This document shows positions 15,454 to 23,952 of a stretch of DNA of 52,544 nt, piece after piece. Position 1 is the stretch's first letter. Each line of letters opens with the position of its first letter. Source of the stretch: an uncultured Eubacterium sp. (GTDB lineage Bacteria > Bacillota > Clostridia > Lachnospirales > Lachnospiraceae); contig CANDMV010000008.1 in the NCBI GenBank assembly GCA_947385875.1, forward strand, positions 1-52,544, written 5' to 3'. The notes under the pieces were generated by a model. That model had not been told where the DNA came from and searched no databases. It worked only from the letters and a program-made list of their open reading frames with translations. The position numbers and the translations under genes were made by a program.

Positions 15454-15774
15454 ATGAATACAGAAAATAATACAAATATTACACAGAATAATGTATATGA
15501 TAACAGCCGATGGGAATTTGGAAGACACCTGCTGGAGATTGCGGCATCTGTGTTAGGTGCTCTTAGCTGTATGATGGATCCATTTTTGGATGGAATTGCG
15601 TCTTTTCAGAATAGAAAGAAAATCGATCATCATACGCTGATGGCAGTTTTCATCGGATTTATTTGTGCAGTTCCGCTTTTGACTGTACTCGGAGCATTGC
15701 TTATGGATGCAGATGCGGTGTTTGGGAATATGGTTTTTCAGATCCTGTCAGGCTTTCGGATTGTTCCGCTATAG
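15454..15774 (+). CDS. hypothetical membrane protein, 106 residues
   Basis: The N-terminus is asparagine- and threonine-rich (MNTENNTNITQNNVYDNSRW), a polar cytosolic segment. Two hydrophobic segments follow: about residues 26-48 (EIAASVLGALSCMMDPFLDG) and about 64-85 (LMAVFIGFICAVPLLTVLGA). GGCAGGAGG lies 12 bases before the ATG. I do not recognise a family. It is the last gene before the AT-rich region. Confidence 0.6.
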   Translation: MNTENNTNITQNNVYDNSRWEFGRHLLEIAASVLGALSCMMDPFLDGIASFQNRKKIDHHTLMAVFIGFICAVPLLTVLGALLMDADAVFGNMVFQILSGFRIVPL

Positions 15775-15907
15775 TATGATTTGCATTTATGATTTATTGG
15801 CTTTTCTATATGTGTTACGGTTTTTTGCTGCCAGCCGGAATGCTTTTTCTGTCTGCTTTTGCCGTAACATAGCTGATGAAATGTTGAAAGTCCTTAACTG
15901 AAAAATA
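15775..15907. other. non-coding tail after the 106-residue protein gene
   Basis: TGTTACGG (15813-15820) and CCGTAACA (15862-15869) are perfect inverted copies 41 bp apart, with TTTTTT immediately inside the left arm. The long loop makes a simple terminator unlikely, but the pair may form a structure at the 3' end of the upstream transcript. No gene is seen. Confidence 0.3.
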
Positions 15908-15954
15908 AATTCTTATAGATAACACTTTGTATACAAATGTTATCTATAAGAATT
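15908..15954 (+). repeat. left palindromic site of a candidate invertible segment
   Basis: The 47 bp form a near-perfect palindrome: AATTCTTATAGATAACA and TGTTATCTATAAGAATT around a TTTGTATACAAA core. The central 25 bp (15919-15943) have the form ATAACA-N13-TGTTAT. They match the reverse complement of the right site (16216-16240) at 22 of 25 positions, but match it much less well in direct orientation. Confidence 0.7.
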
Positions 15955-16212
15955 CTATATCATTTCTTTATATTTTGCAACTCTTATATAAAAATTAGTA
16001 AGAATTACTAATAATTAAGAGTTAGATTTTATTCTGATTTGTCTTATATGAACAAAACTTTTGTGCAGATAAATTCTTAACGTAATTTGGTAAAATTCAA
16101 AGAAACAACACAATCTGAAAAAATATATTATTAAACTTTTATTTAATTATATTAATAAATGTTGAATATAAAACAAATGAATGGTGAATCTCATTCTCTT
16201 GGCATTTTGGTG
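15955..16212. promoter_or_regulatory. AT-rich segment between inverted sites, possible invertible promoter
   Basis: These 258 bp hold no gene and are far more AT-rich than the surroundings. On the minus strand, TATAAT (complement of 16146-16151) lies 19 bp from TTGTTT (complement of 16171-16176), an AT-rich promoter-like pair that now faces left, away from the polysaccharide genes. On the plus strand, TTAGAT-17-TATATG near 16022 is weaker. A hairpin, CTCTTA (15981-15986) with TAAGAG (16016-16021) enclosing ATTAGTA/TACTAAT, lies inside. If the segment flips between its flanking sites, the promoter would point into the locus. Confidence 0.45.
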
Positions 16213-16243
16213 TGCATAACATTTGTATATAGAATGTTATGCA
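16213..16243 (-). repeat. right palindromic site of a candidate invertible segment
   Basis: TGCATAACATT (16213-16223) and AATGTTATGCA (16233-16243) are inverted copies around TGTATATAG. The core 25 bp at 16216-16240 is the inverted counterpart of the left site (22 of 25 identical when reverse-complemented). It ends about 70 bp before the start codon of the first gene of the polysaccharide locus. Confidence 0.7.
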
Positions 16244-16313
16244 TAATTAAAAAATGCGGTAGTTCACAATATAGGATCATATATTTTTTAGGTAATTGTA
16301 TACGGAGGCGCTT

Positions 16314-16661
16314 ATGAGGGAATTGGATTACAGCAGGATGGGTATGCGTATTCGACAGGTCAGGAAGGCAAAGAGGTGGTCGCAGGATGAGTTGGCAAAG
16401 CGGTGCGGCATCAGCATGTCGTTCTTAGGCCATATTGAACGCGGGACAAGGATTATGAGCTTGGAGACTTTTGTCAGCATCTGCAGTGTTTTAGATGCCG
16501 GGGCAGATGAGATTTTATGGGGAGTGGCACATCCGTCGAATGCCGTGCTCGATATGTGGAATCCGTCAGGCAGTAAAGCAGATGGTAAATCAAATACAGA
16601 CGGATATTCTATGTATGTAAGGATTATGAAATCTGTGGCGGAGATTATGAATGAGGCATGA
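16314..16661 (+). CDS. Cro/C1-type regulator at head of the polysaccharide locus
   Basis: The protein has 115 residues. An XRE helix-turn-helix occupies about residues 7-65: IRQVRKAKRWSQDELAKRCG, then the recognition helix SMSFLGHIERGTRIMSLETF. The remainder (WGVAHPSNAVLDMWNPSGS and a polar C-terminus) is unlike any domain I know. GGAGGCGCTT supports the ATG at 16314 rather than the in-frame TTG at 16296. Its TGA overlaps the ATG of the first glycosyltransferase gene, so the two are translationally coupled. It probably regulates this locus, which would fit an operator or switch in the AT-rich region upstream. Confidence 0.88.
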   Translation: MRELDYSRMGMRIRQVRKAKRWSQDELAKRCGISMSFLGHIERGTRIMSLETFVSICSVLDAGADEILWGVAHPSNAVLDMWNPSGSKADGKSNTDGYSMYVRIMKSVAEIMNEA

Positions 16662-17578
16662 CCGGGGCAGATCAGACAGTTGTACAGAAAAGAATGCGGA
16701 AGATTTATACAGAACTGGCTGGTCCTGCAGAATCAGGGACAACTAAAAATACGCCGGGTGCGGCAGCTCCTGCAGTTTCTGTGCTGATGGGGACATATAA
16801 TGAAAAAGACAAGGCGGATACTACGCTGGCAATAGATTCTATATTAATGCAGACATATACAGATTTTGAATTTATCATCTGCGATGATGGGTCTGGGCAG
16901 GAGTTTTATCAATGGCTTGTGCAGTTTTGCAGAAAGGATGACAGAATACGTCTGCTGCGCAATAAAAAAAATCATGGGTTGGCATATACTTTGAACAAAT
17001 GTCTGAAGTATGCATCAGGGGTTTATATAGCGCGTATGGATGCAGATGATATTTCAGATCCGGATCGGTTTGAAAAGCAGACGATGTTTTTGAATGCCCA
17101 TCCAGAGTATGCTGTGGCAGGGTGCAGTGTCAGAATGCTCGGAAGCAGCGGCATATGGGGAGTGCGCAGGATGGAGGAAATGCCGGGTAAGAAGTCGTTT
17201 TTGAATACACTGCCGTTTGTTCATCCGGCAGTTATGATCCGACGGAAAGTCTTGGAAGAGCTGCATGGATATTGTGAATCGCCGAAGGTCCTGCGGACGG
17301 AGAATTATGAACTTTTTATGCGCCTTTATGCTGCGGGGTTCTGCGGGTACAACCTTAAGGAAGTTCTGCTGAGTTATCGGGAGGATGAACAATCTTATCT
17401 GAAACGAAAATACCGTTATCGGATAAATGAGTGCAGGGTGCGGTACAACGGCTTTCGCAGAATGGGAATCTTAAAAGGAAATCTCCGGTATGTGGCAAAG
17501 CCTTTGGCTGTTGGACTGATACCCGCATGTGTTATGAGGCAAATAAGAAGGCATAGATATGCATCAGGATTGCAGTAA
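16658..17578 (+). CDS. family 2 glycosyltransferase
   Basis: The protein has 306 residues. The GT-A domain starts near residue 40 (SVLMGTYNEKDKADTTLAID), with ICDDGSG (74-80), the metal-binding MDADD (127-131), and FVHPAVMIRR followed by an acidic TENYELFMRL acceptor-side motif near 208-218. This resembles EpsE/CpsI-type enzymes that extend surface polysaccharides from a nucleotide sugar. The C-terminal stretch (about 275-295) is amphipathic and may touch the membrane. The start overlaps the regulator stop. The first ~38 residues are not part of the domain, so a later start is possible. The sugar is not predictable. Confidence 0.9.
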   Translation: MTGADQTVVQKRMRKIYTELAGPAESGTTKNTPGAAAPAVSVLMGTYNEKDKADTTLAIDSILMQTYTDFEFIICDDGSGQEFYQWLVQFCRKDDRIRLLRNKKNHGLAYTLNKCLKYASGVYIARMDADDISDPDRFEKQTMFLNAHPEYAVAGCSVRMLGSSGIWGVRRMEEMPGKKSFLNTLPFVHPAVMIRRKVLEELHGYCESPKVLRTENYELFMRLYAAGFCGYNLKEVLLSYREDEQSYLKRKYRYRINECRVRYNGFRRMGILKGNLRYVAKPLAVGLIPACVMRQIRRHRYASGLQ

Positions 17579-17631
17579 GCCGGCTTGAATGAATAGCAAT
17601 GTGTATGCAGGTTTGGGAAGGAAAGCCGGAT

Positions 17632-18693
17632 ATGATAAAAGTATCTATTGTTGTGCCAGTTTTTAACGCGGAACCGTTTTTGAGAGAGTGTATGGACAGC
17701 CTTAGGAGGCAGACCTTAAAAGAGATAGAGATTGTCTGTGTAAATGATGGTTCAAGTGACCACTCCCTGCAGATTCTTGAGAAATATGCAGCGCGGGATA
17801 CCCGGATTCGGGTTCTGGATCATGTGAATTCAGGTTATGGACATGCGGTGAATGCAGGGATGGATGAGGCATCAGGAAAATATATTGGAATTGTTGAGCC
17901 GGATGATTATGTACATCCGAGGATGTATCAGCGTTTGTATGAACTGGCGGAAAATATGAATCTGGATATAATTAAGGCAGATTTCTGCCGTGTATATGAT
18001 AAAAATGGTTCTAGGAAAATAGAACGGGTCAGGCTGTCAGGGAATGCTGCTGACTATGGGAGAATATGTAATCCAAGACGGGATATTCGTATTTTTAAGC
18101 TTGTAATGAATACATGGACAGGAATCTACAAGCGAGAATTTTTGAAAAATAGCAGCATCAGGCATCATGAAACGCCGGGAGCTTCTTTTCAGGATCTTAG
18201 TTTTTGGTTTCAGTCTTTTTGTAAAGCTGAACGAATTTATTTTTTGAATGAACCATTTTATATGTACCGGATGGATAATCCCAATTCTTCGATACACGAT
18301 CGCAGCAAAGTATATGCTGTATGCGGGGAATATGAATTCATGCATCAATTTTTAGAGCAGAACCCGGAACTGAAAAGTAAATATCTGCATATTTATTCAT
18401 GGAAAAGATTTCATGATTATCAGTTTACACTGGGACGAATAGGCAGGGAGCGCAGGAAGGAATTCCTTTGGCGGTTTCATAGGGATTTTAGAAAGGCAGA
18501 AGAAAGAAACGAGCTGTCAAGGCGATACTTTACGGTGGGAGAATGGAAGATGCTTAGAACGATTATAGATACACCAGAAAAATATCTGAAAAGCATCGAC
18601 TGGTATGTTACATGGTATAAAGTAGAGTATTACAAAGAGTATTATGGCATAAAACGCACGCTGGCAAGAATCATAAAGAATATAATAACGTAA
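17632..18693 (+). CDS. family 2 glycosyltransferase
   Basis: The protein has 353 residues from the ATG at 17632 (MIKVSIVVPVFNAEPFLREC); GGGAAGGAAAG lies upstream. Substrate-binding VNDGSSDHS is at residues 37-45 and the DxD-type motif is EPDD (89-92), a variant of the usual DADD. This variant, together with SGYGHAVNAGMDEASG, is common in a clade of capsule glycosyltransferases. A C-terminal region rich in aromatic and basic residues follows. It probably adds one sugar of the repeat unit. Confidence 0.92.
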   Translation: MIKVSIVVPVFNAEPFLRECMDSLRRQTLKEIEIVCVNDGSSDHSLQILEKYAARDTRIRVLDHVNSGYGHAVNAGMDEASGKYIGIVEPDDYVHPRMYQRLYELAENMNLDIIKADFCRVYDKNGSRKIERVRLSGNAADYGRICNPRRDIRIFKLVMNTWTGIYKREFLKNSSIRHHETPGASFQDLSFWFQSFCKAERIYFLNEPFYMYRMDNPNSSIHDRSKVYAVCGEYEFMHQFLEQNPELKSKYLHIYSWKRFHDYQFTLGRIGRERRKEFLWRFHRDFRKAEERNELSRRYFTVGEWKMLRTIIDTPEKYLKSIDWYVTWYKVEYYKEYYGIKRTLARIIKNIIT

Positions 18694-18792
18694 AATTCTC
18701 ACAAAACCTCGCAAAGTATCGAAGGATATCTGCCATGCAGATTAAAAAAACATCGAAGTAAGCTCTATCATACAGATAAGGGAAAGTAAAAA

Positions 18793-20046
18793 ATGATAAA
18801 AGTATCGATTATAGTGCCTGTGTACAATAAAGAAAAATATCTCCTGGAATGCCTGCACAGTATTATGAACCAGTCGTTAAAGGAGCTGGAAATTATCTGT
18901 ATTAATGATGGCTCTACAGATCATTCGCCGGCTGTTTTGAAATATTTTGCATCTATAGACTGCAGAATCCAGATTATCAGCCAAAAGAATCTAGGTGCAG
19001 GAATGGCACGTAACCGAGGGATTGATCGGTCGGTTGGAGAATTTTTGATGTTTATGGATGCTGATGATTATTATCCGTCATCAGACATTGTAGAAGCGCT
19101 TTATACGACAGCCAAAAGGAAACATGCAAAGATCTGCGGAGGTTCCTTCAGCGAATGCCATGCAGATGGAAGTGTTCGGACACAGTGGGGCGGGATGCTT
19201 TCGGATTATACTTTTAAGTCTGACCGGTTTATGGATTTTGAAGAATATCAGTTTGACTATGGGTTCCATCGGTATATATTCGATGCAGAACTTGTAAAGT
19301 TAAATCAGATTTATTTTCCAGACCTTGCCTGGTATGAGGATCCGCCGTTTTTGGGTCAGGCAATGTTAAAAGCAGGACAATTTTATGCGATCAGGAAGAT
19401 TACCTATTGCTATCGCTTTGAATATCAGAAACGAAAGTGGAATGCGAAAAGAGTGAATGACTTAGTACGGGGCATTTCTGTAAATATGCAGGCAGCGTGT
19501 GAAAACAGATTGTCCAAGCTCTTGTATCTGAATTATAAAAGAATGACAGCAGAGTATTTTGATACGATTAAAGGCTGCATGACGAAGGAAAATATCGAAT
19601 TGATTCTCCTGCTGATTCGAGCCGACCGTATCATACACCGCAGTATGCTGGCACAAGAGATGGCAAAGCGCGTAAAGGACCATAAGCAGCCGGCACGGAG
19701 GATTACAAGAGATGACGTGTATATACAGAAGATGCCTTTATATGTATTTTTTATCAAGAATGGCACTAAGGATGCAGCGGCTTTCAGCTTTCGAAACTTA
19801 AGATGCATAGCCGGAAGGCTGTATCATGCTGTATTCTGCCGCGTAGTTCAGACTGGAAGAGTATATCAGCGCTTAAGAGCTGTTATACCTGCGAACCAAA
19901 AAATATTCAAGATACAGTGGCGTTTGTTGGCAAATCTTAAATTTTACGAAAAGAATAGGAAAAGTAATTGTGATGAGAAGCCGGATGGTAGAAAGTGTGA
20001 CGTATATTTTGCAGGAACACAGGCAGAATATCCGTCTGATTATTAA
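18793..20046 (+). CDS. family 2 glycosyltransferase
   Basis: The protein has 417 residues. The GT-A domain opens with MIKVSIIVPVYNKEKYLLEC; INDGSTDHS is at 37-45 and MDADD at 88-92. The acceptor side contains FPDLAWYEDPPFLGQAMLKA near 175-194, with the ED motif expected of inverting family 2 enzymes. The C-terminal ~150 residues are basic and not assigned. AAGGGAAAGTAAAA precedes the start. Its last 77 bases overlap the start of the ABC permease gene. Confidence 0.92.
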   Translation: MIKVSIIVPVYNKEKYLLECLHSIMNQSLKELEIICINDGSTDHSPAVLKYFASIDCRIQIISQKNLGAGMARNRGIDRSVGEFLMFMDADDYYPSSDIVEALYTTAKRKHAKICGGSFSECHADGSVRTQWGGMLSDYTFKSDRFMDFEEYQFDYGFHRYIFDAELVKLNQIYFPDLAWYEDPPFLGQAMLKAGQFYAIRKITYCYRFEYQKRKWNAKRVNDLVRGISVNMQAACENRLSKLLYLNYKRMTAEYFDTIKGCMTKENIELILLLIRADRIIHRSMLAQEMAKRVKDHKQPARRITRDDVYIQKMPLYVFFIKNGTKDAAAFSFRNLRCIAGRLYHAVFCRVVQTGRVYQRLRAVIPANQKIFKIQWRLLANLKFYEKNRKSNCDEKPDGRKCDVYFAGTQAEYPSDY

Positions 20047-20785
20047 AATGGCATTTATGAATATGAGCAGGCAGAATGTCCGTTCCAGTCTGGGTATGTT
20101 TTGGACTTATTTCCATGATATTGTTTATATTTTTGTATTTATAGCCTTTCGGCTGCTGCTTGCAGGAGGTGGGAATGTTATGGGAATGAACAGTACGGTC
20201 TATATGATGACAGGAATGATTCCGTGGTTTTTTATGAATGACGTACTCTCGCAGGGAAGCATGGCAATCCGTAGTAATAGGGGGATTGTGCAGAGCATTC
20301 GGTTTCCAGTGCCGGTGCTGCCGACGGTAGAGGTGCTGGGAATTTTTTTGAGGCGAATATTTTCATTTGCAATGCTGTTTGGAGTAGTGCTTTTATTCGG
20401 ATATATCCGGTATTTTAATATGTTTTTATTTCTTTATTATATTGTGTGCGCGGTAGCTCTGTCAGTAGCGTTAAATCTGGTTATCTCCGCCTTTGTGGCG
20501 GTATCGGATGATTTTAGGCAGTTGTACGATGCCCTGCTGAGGGTGCTGATTTATACGATGCCAATCTTATGGGATTTTTCGAAAGTGCAGTCAAGGGGCA
20601 TCCATATACTGCTGCGCGTAAATCCGATGGTATATGTGGTCAGAGGCTTTCGGGATGCGTTTGTGCTTGGCCCTACGCAGAACGCGGGATATACGGCATA
20701 TTTCTGGGTCTGCGTATTTTTGATTTTTATGGCAGGCAGTTATACGCAGGATAGGTTAAGGAAGTATTATGCAGATTTTGTGTAA
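19973..20785 (+). CDS. polysaccharide ABC exporter, permease subunit (Wzm/TagG type)
   Basis: This is an ABC-2 type membrane protein of about 270 residues. A cytosolic amphipathic N-terminus with RQNVRSSLGMFWTYFHDIVY precedes about six membrane segments. The MTGMIPWFFMNDVLSQGSMA stretch near 75-94 and the C-terminal NPMVYVVRGFRDAFV are hallmarks of O-antigen/teichoic-acid exporters. It would move an undecaprenyl-linked glycan across the membrane with the ATPase encoded next. The gene begins inside the preceding one; ATG at 19973 follows AGGAAAAG, and an adjacent GTG at 19970 is an alternative. Confidence 0.92.
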   Translation: MRSRMVESVTYILQEHRQNIRLIIKMAFMNMSRQNVRSSLGMFWTYFHDIVYIFVFIAFRLLLAGGGNVMGMNSTVYMMTGMIPWFFMNDVLSQGSMAIRSNRGIVQSIRFPVPVLPTVEVLGIFLRRIFSFAMLFGVVLLFGYIRYFNMFLFLYYIVCAVALSVALNLVISAFVAVSDDFRQLYDALLRVLIYTMPILWDFSKVQSRGIHILLRVNPMVYVVRGFRDAFVLGPTQNAGYTAYFWVCVFLIFMAGSYTQDRLRKYYADFV

Positions 20786-20791
20786 GAATGG

Positions 20792-21793
20792 GTGCATTTA
20801 ATGGAGAAAGCGATTGTAGTAAAGAATCTGTCAAAAAATTTTTATTTATTCCAGCAGGATTTTCGTATTCTGCAGTGGCTGTTTACGAAAAAAGGATACG
20901 AGCAGGAACGGCAGGTGCTGAAAAATATATCATTTGAAGTAAAAAAAAGTGAGATTGTCGGTTTGATTGGTATCAATGGTGCAGGAAAATCCACACTGAT
21001 GAAGCTGATCGCCGGGATTACTTATCCAACGAGCGGAGATATAAGCGTTCATGGAAGAATCGGATCCCTGATTAATCTGTCTGCTGGATTTTACCCGGAT
21101 TATACGGGCAGAAAAAATATTTATTATAAGGGGACGGTTATGGGGATGTCAAAAACCGATATTGATGGAATCATAGATCAGATGATTGAATTTGTAGACT
21201 TGGGTGATTATTTTGATCGTCCGCTGCGGATGTACTCTTCAGGAATGGCGGCAAGGCTTGGATTTGCGCTTGCGGTTTATTCCAATCCAGAGATTTTGAT
21301 TATCGATGAGGTGCTTGCTGTCGGGGATAAAAGCTTTCAGCGCAAATCCAGACAGAAAGTAGTGGATATGTTTCGGGAAGGGAAATCGGTAATATTTTCC
21401 TCGCATTCGGATGAGCTCATCCGCCAGTTCTGCAGCAGAGTGATTTACTTAAAGGACGGACGGATTGTGTTTGACGGAGAGGTGGAGGAGGGGCTGAAAA
21501 GTACAATGACGACATTAAAAAGAAGTGATAAAACTAGGATTTTTAGAAGATGCATGATCTATCTTGCTGTGTCATATCTGTTGGCATCCGCCGGAAGGAC
21601 TTATGGAAAACTGCAAAAGCAGCAGAAAATGCAAATGATAAAGCACTGTACACCGATAGAAAAGTATATTTTTTGTATATGGGTTCTGCCGCCAGGCGCA
21701 ATGCACAGGATACGCAGACTATTAAAAAATAAGGGACTGGGCGGCACCATAGGTATCACTGCAGCCAGAATTGCTGAAAGGGTTCGAGGATAG
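20792..21793 (+). CDS. polysaccharide ABC exporter, ATPase subunit (Wzt/TagH type)
   Basis: This is the energy-coupling partner of the permease. From the GTG at 20792 it has 333 residues (an ATG at 20801 is an alternative start). Walker A GINGAGKST is at 60-68, the SLINLSAGFYPDYTGRKNI stretch typical of this exporter class at 92-110, signature YSSGMAARL at 148-156, Walker B ILIIDE at 168-173 and H-loop SSH at 203-205. Beyond about residue 237 the sequence is unlike any Wzt or TagH tail I know; it is rich in K/R/Q/C and contains a hydrophobic patch. Its last codons lie in the first unit of a 33-bp tandem repeat. Confidence 0.92.
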   Translation: MHLMEKAIVVKNLSKNFYLFQQDFRILQWLFTKKGYEQERQVLKNISFEVKKSEIVGLIGINGAGKSTLMKLIAGITYPTSGDISVHGRIGSLINLSAGFYPDYTGRKNIYYKGTVMGMSKTDIDGIIDQMIEFVDLGDYFDRPLRMYSSGMAARLGFALAVYSNPEILIIDEVLAVGDKSFQRKSRQKVVDMFREGKSVIFSSHSDELIRQFCSRVIYLKDGRIVFDGEVEEGLKSTMTTLKRSDKTRIFRRCMIYLAVSYLLASAGRTYGKLQKQQKMQMIKHCTPIEKYIFCIWVLPPGAMHRIRRLLKNKGLGGTIGITAARIAERVRG

Positions 21794-21880
21794 CGGAAGA
21801 AGTTATAGAAAAGAGTTCGGGGATGGCGGATGAAATTGTGGAAAAGGATTCGAGGATAGCGGAAGAAGTTATGGAAAAAG
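21782..21880 (+). repeat. 33-bp tandem repeat, three units, across a gene junction
   Basis: Units at 21782-21814, 21815-21847 and 21848-21880 share TTCG(A/G)GGAT-GCGGA-GAA, then TT-T-GAAAA. Units 1 and 3 are nearly identical; unit 2 is more diverged. Unit 1 supplies the stop of the ABC ATPase gene; units 2 and 3 encode the start of the next protein (MADEIVEK, DSRIAEEVMEK). A one-base difference turns ATA in unit 1 into a usable ATG in unit 3. Confidence 0.8.
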
Positions 21881-23952
21881 TAAGGGTTAGTGTGATTATT
21901 CCAGTATATAACGCAGAAAAATACATCAGCTGCTGTCTGGACAGCCTGCTTGCCCAGTCAATGAAAAGGTTGGAAATTATATGCGTGGATGATGGTTCAA
22001 CAGATGGATCTTCCCGGATACTGGATAAATATAAAAAGAAAGATGAAAGAATTATTTTGATGCATCAGAATCATTCCTATGCAGGCGCGGCCAGAAATCA
22101 TGGATTGAAATATGCAAGAGGAGAATATGTTGTATTTCTGGATGCGGATGATTTTTTTGAGCGGGATATGATGGAAGGCATGTATAGGAAAGCAAAGGAA
22201 CATATGGCGGATTTGTGTATCTGTGGGGCGAGATTTTATCATGAGCAGACAAAAGAGGTTACTAAAGCGCCGTGGATACTTAATGCAGGGATGGTGAAAA
22301 ACAGGGAAGTATTTACGCCGCATGACGCGGCAGAATACCTTTATAACTTTGTGACACCGGCACCGTGGAATAAGATGTTTGATAGAAAATTTCTCATACG
22401 TGAGGGACTTAAGTTTCAAAATACGAAGCGCTCGAATGATTTGTATTTTACATATGCTGCTATGTCTGTAGCAAAGACTATAACAATATACCGCAAGAAA
22501 CCTGTTTATTATCGGGTCGGCATGTCTACAAATCTGCAGGCATCCAGACATGAGACACCGCAGGACTGCATCCATGCGCTTCTACGGCTGAAGGAAGAAC
22601 TGATAAAGCGTGGGATTTTCAAACAGTTTGAAAGAAGCTATATCAATATGGCGCTTTCGACATGTCTGTATAACCTGCCGGAGGAGAAAGAACGAGAGAT
22701 TTTTTTGAATGCAGCCAGCCGTCTGGGCATCCGGGGACGTGGCAGAAAGTATTTTTATAATGAGAAAGAATATGAACAGTATCTGGAAAAGAATCAGAAA
22801 AATTCGCCTGAAGATCTTCTGGTGAGCGTTGTGATTCCCATGTATCAGAAGGAGAAAAAGATTGCGGGATGTCTGGACTCCGTTCTCGAACAGACACTGC
22901 ATGGCCTGGAAATTCTGGTGGTTGATGACGGCTCTACAGATCACGGATGCCGGATTGTAGAAAGATATATGAAAAAATTTCATCATATTCTATTCATACG
23001 CCAACAGCATAAAGGAGTCGGGGCAGCAAGAAACACAGGAATCAGCCGGGCACATGGGAAATATATCATTTTTTTGGATGCGGATGACATGGTGCCTTAT
23101 GATGCATATGAAAAGATGTATGATCTTATAGAAAAAAGGAAAGCAGATGCCGTTGTCGGGAATCTGCTGCTGAGTGAGAATGGGACAGATTTTGTAATTC
23201 CAGATGGGCAGGATGCCCTGTTTATGCGCTATCAAAAGAAAAATTGTGCCAGACAGTTTGCGATTCCTCTGCTGAGTCCGTCTGTATGTAACAAAATGAT
23301 ATATTTGTCGTTGATAAAAGAAAAGGGACTTCGTTTTTCACCTGCAAAGCTGGCGGAAGATTTGGAATTTACGATACAGTTATTCGCTGCTGCTGACAGA
23401 ATCTATCTGTTAAGAGAACCGGTGTACCAATATATCACAGCCGATACGACGGATAATTCTTTGTCGAAGACGACTTCTGCGAAGGTCATTGACAGCGGGC
23501 TGATGGTGATGAAGAAGATTTCTTTATTTTTTGATAAGAAGGGGCTTTATGAAAATGAAGAGGATTTTATCACAGGGCCGCTGGCATGGCTGTGGGACAG
23601 GTTCTGGCAGATTGACACAGAAGAAGATAAACAGAGTGAGTTTTTAAGGTTCCGGGAGTTGGTACATAATTATGAGGGCAGAGCGAGATACCAGGATGCA
23701 GTCCGCAGCGTATTTCTGCTTTCAGCGGAAGAATTTGTCTGCTGCACATATTTTGAATATTTGGAACGTCGAAACAGTCAGACACCGGAGGAGCTTGTGC
23801 TAAAAAAGCTGCAGAGTACACAGCTGGGCTTTCGTTATATCATGCAGTGTTTTCAGATAAGAATTCAATATAAGCTGCGGTCAGGCTGCCGAAGCTTTAT
23901 GGACATTCAGCATAGGGTAAAATCAGGCTGTCGAAACAATCAGCATAAATAG
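21823..23952 (+). CDS. tandem two-domain family 2 glycosyltransferase
   Basis: The protein has 709 residues from the ATG at 21823. Domain 1 starts at residue 22 (VSVIIPVYNAEKYISCCLDS) with VDDGSTDGS (55-63) and LDADD (106-110). Domain 2 begins near residue 335 (VSVVIPMYQKEKKIAGCLDS) with VDDGSTDHG and LDADD near 419-423. Both keep complete catalytic signatures, so the enzyme may add two sugars in sequence or polymerise. The start is ambiguous: ATG at 21871 (MEKVRVSVII) has a better GGAAGAAG site, whereas 21823 has only AAGAG. The last ~40 residues are encoded by the start of a degenerate tandem repeat. Confidence 0.9.
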   Translation: MADEIVEKDSRIAEEVMEKVRVSVIIPVYNAEKYISCCLDSLLAQSMKRLEIICVDDGSTDGSSRILDKYKKKDERIILMHQNHSYAGAARNHGLKYARGEYVVFLDADDFFERDMMEGMYRKAKEHMADLCICGARFYHEQTKEVTKAPWILNAGMVKNREVFTPHDAAEYLYNFVTPAPWNKMFDRKFLIREGLKFQNTKRSNDLYFTYAAMSVAKTITIYRKKPVYYRVGMSTNLQASRHETPQDCIHALLRLKEELIKRGIFKQFERSYINMALSTCLYNLPEEKEREIFLNAASRLGIRGRGRKYFYNEKEYEQYLEKNQKNSPEDLLVSVVIPMYQKEKKIAGCLDSVLEQTLHGLEILVVDDGSTDHGCRIVERYMKKFHHILFIRQQHKGVGAARNTGISRAHGKYIIFLDADDMVPYDAYEKMYDLIEKRKADAVVGNLLLSENGTDFVIPDGQDALFMRYQKKNCARQFAIPLLSPSVCNKMIYLSLIKEKGLRFSPAKLAEDLEFTIQLFAAADRIYLLREPVYQYITADTTDNSLSKTTSAKVIDSGLMVMKKISLFFDKKGLYENEEDFITGPLAWLWDRFWQIDTEEDKQSEFLRFRELVHNYEGRARYQDAVRSVFLLSAEEFVCCTYFEYLERRNSQTPEELVLKKLQSTQLGFRYIMQCFQIRIQYKLRSGCRSFMDIQHRVKSGCRNNQHK

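Noticed and set aside
15707..15901. A 64-codon plus-strand frame overlapping the end of the 106-residue protein gene
   Set aside because: It lies in another frame of the same gene and its 3' tail, has no ribosome site, and its composition is not protein-like.
15908..15954. Intrinsic terminator for the 106-residue protein gene
   Set aside because: The long palindrome has no T-run after either arm, and its central part matches an inverted partner 270 bp away, which points to a site rather than a terminator.
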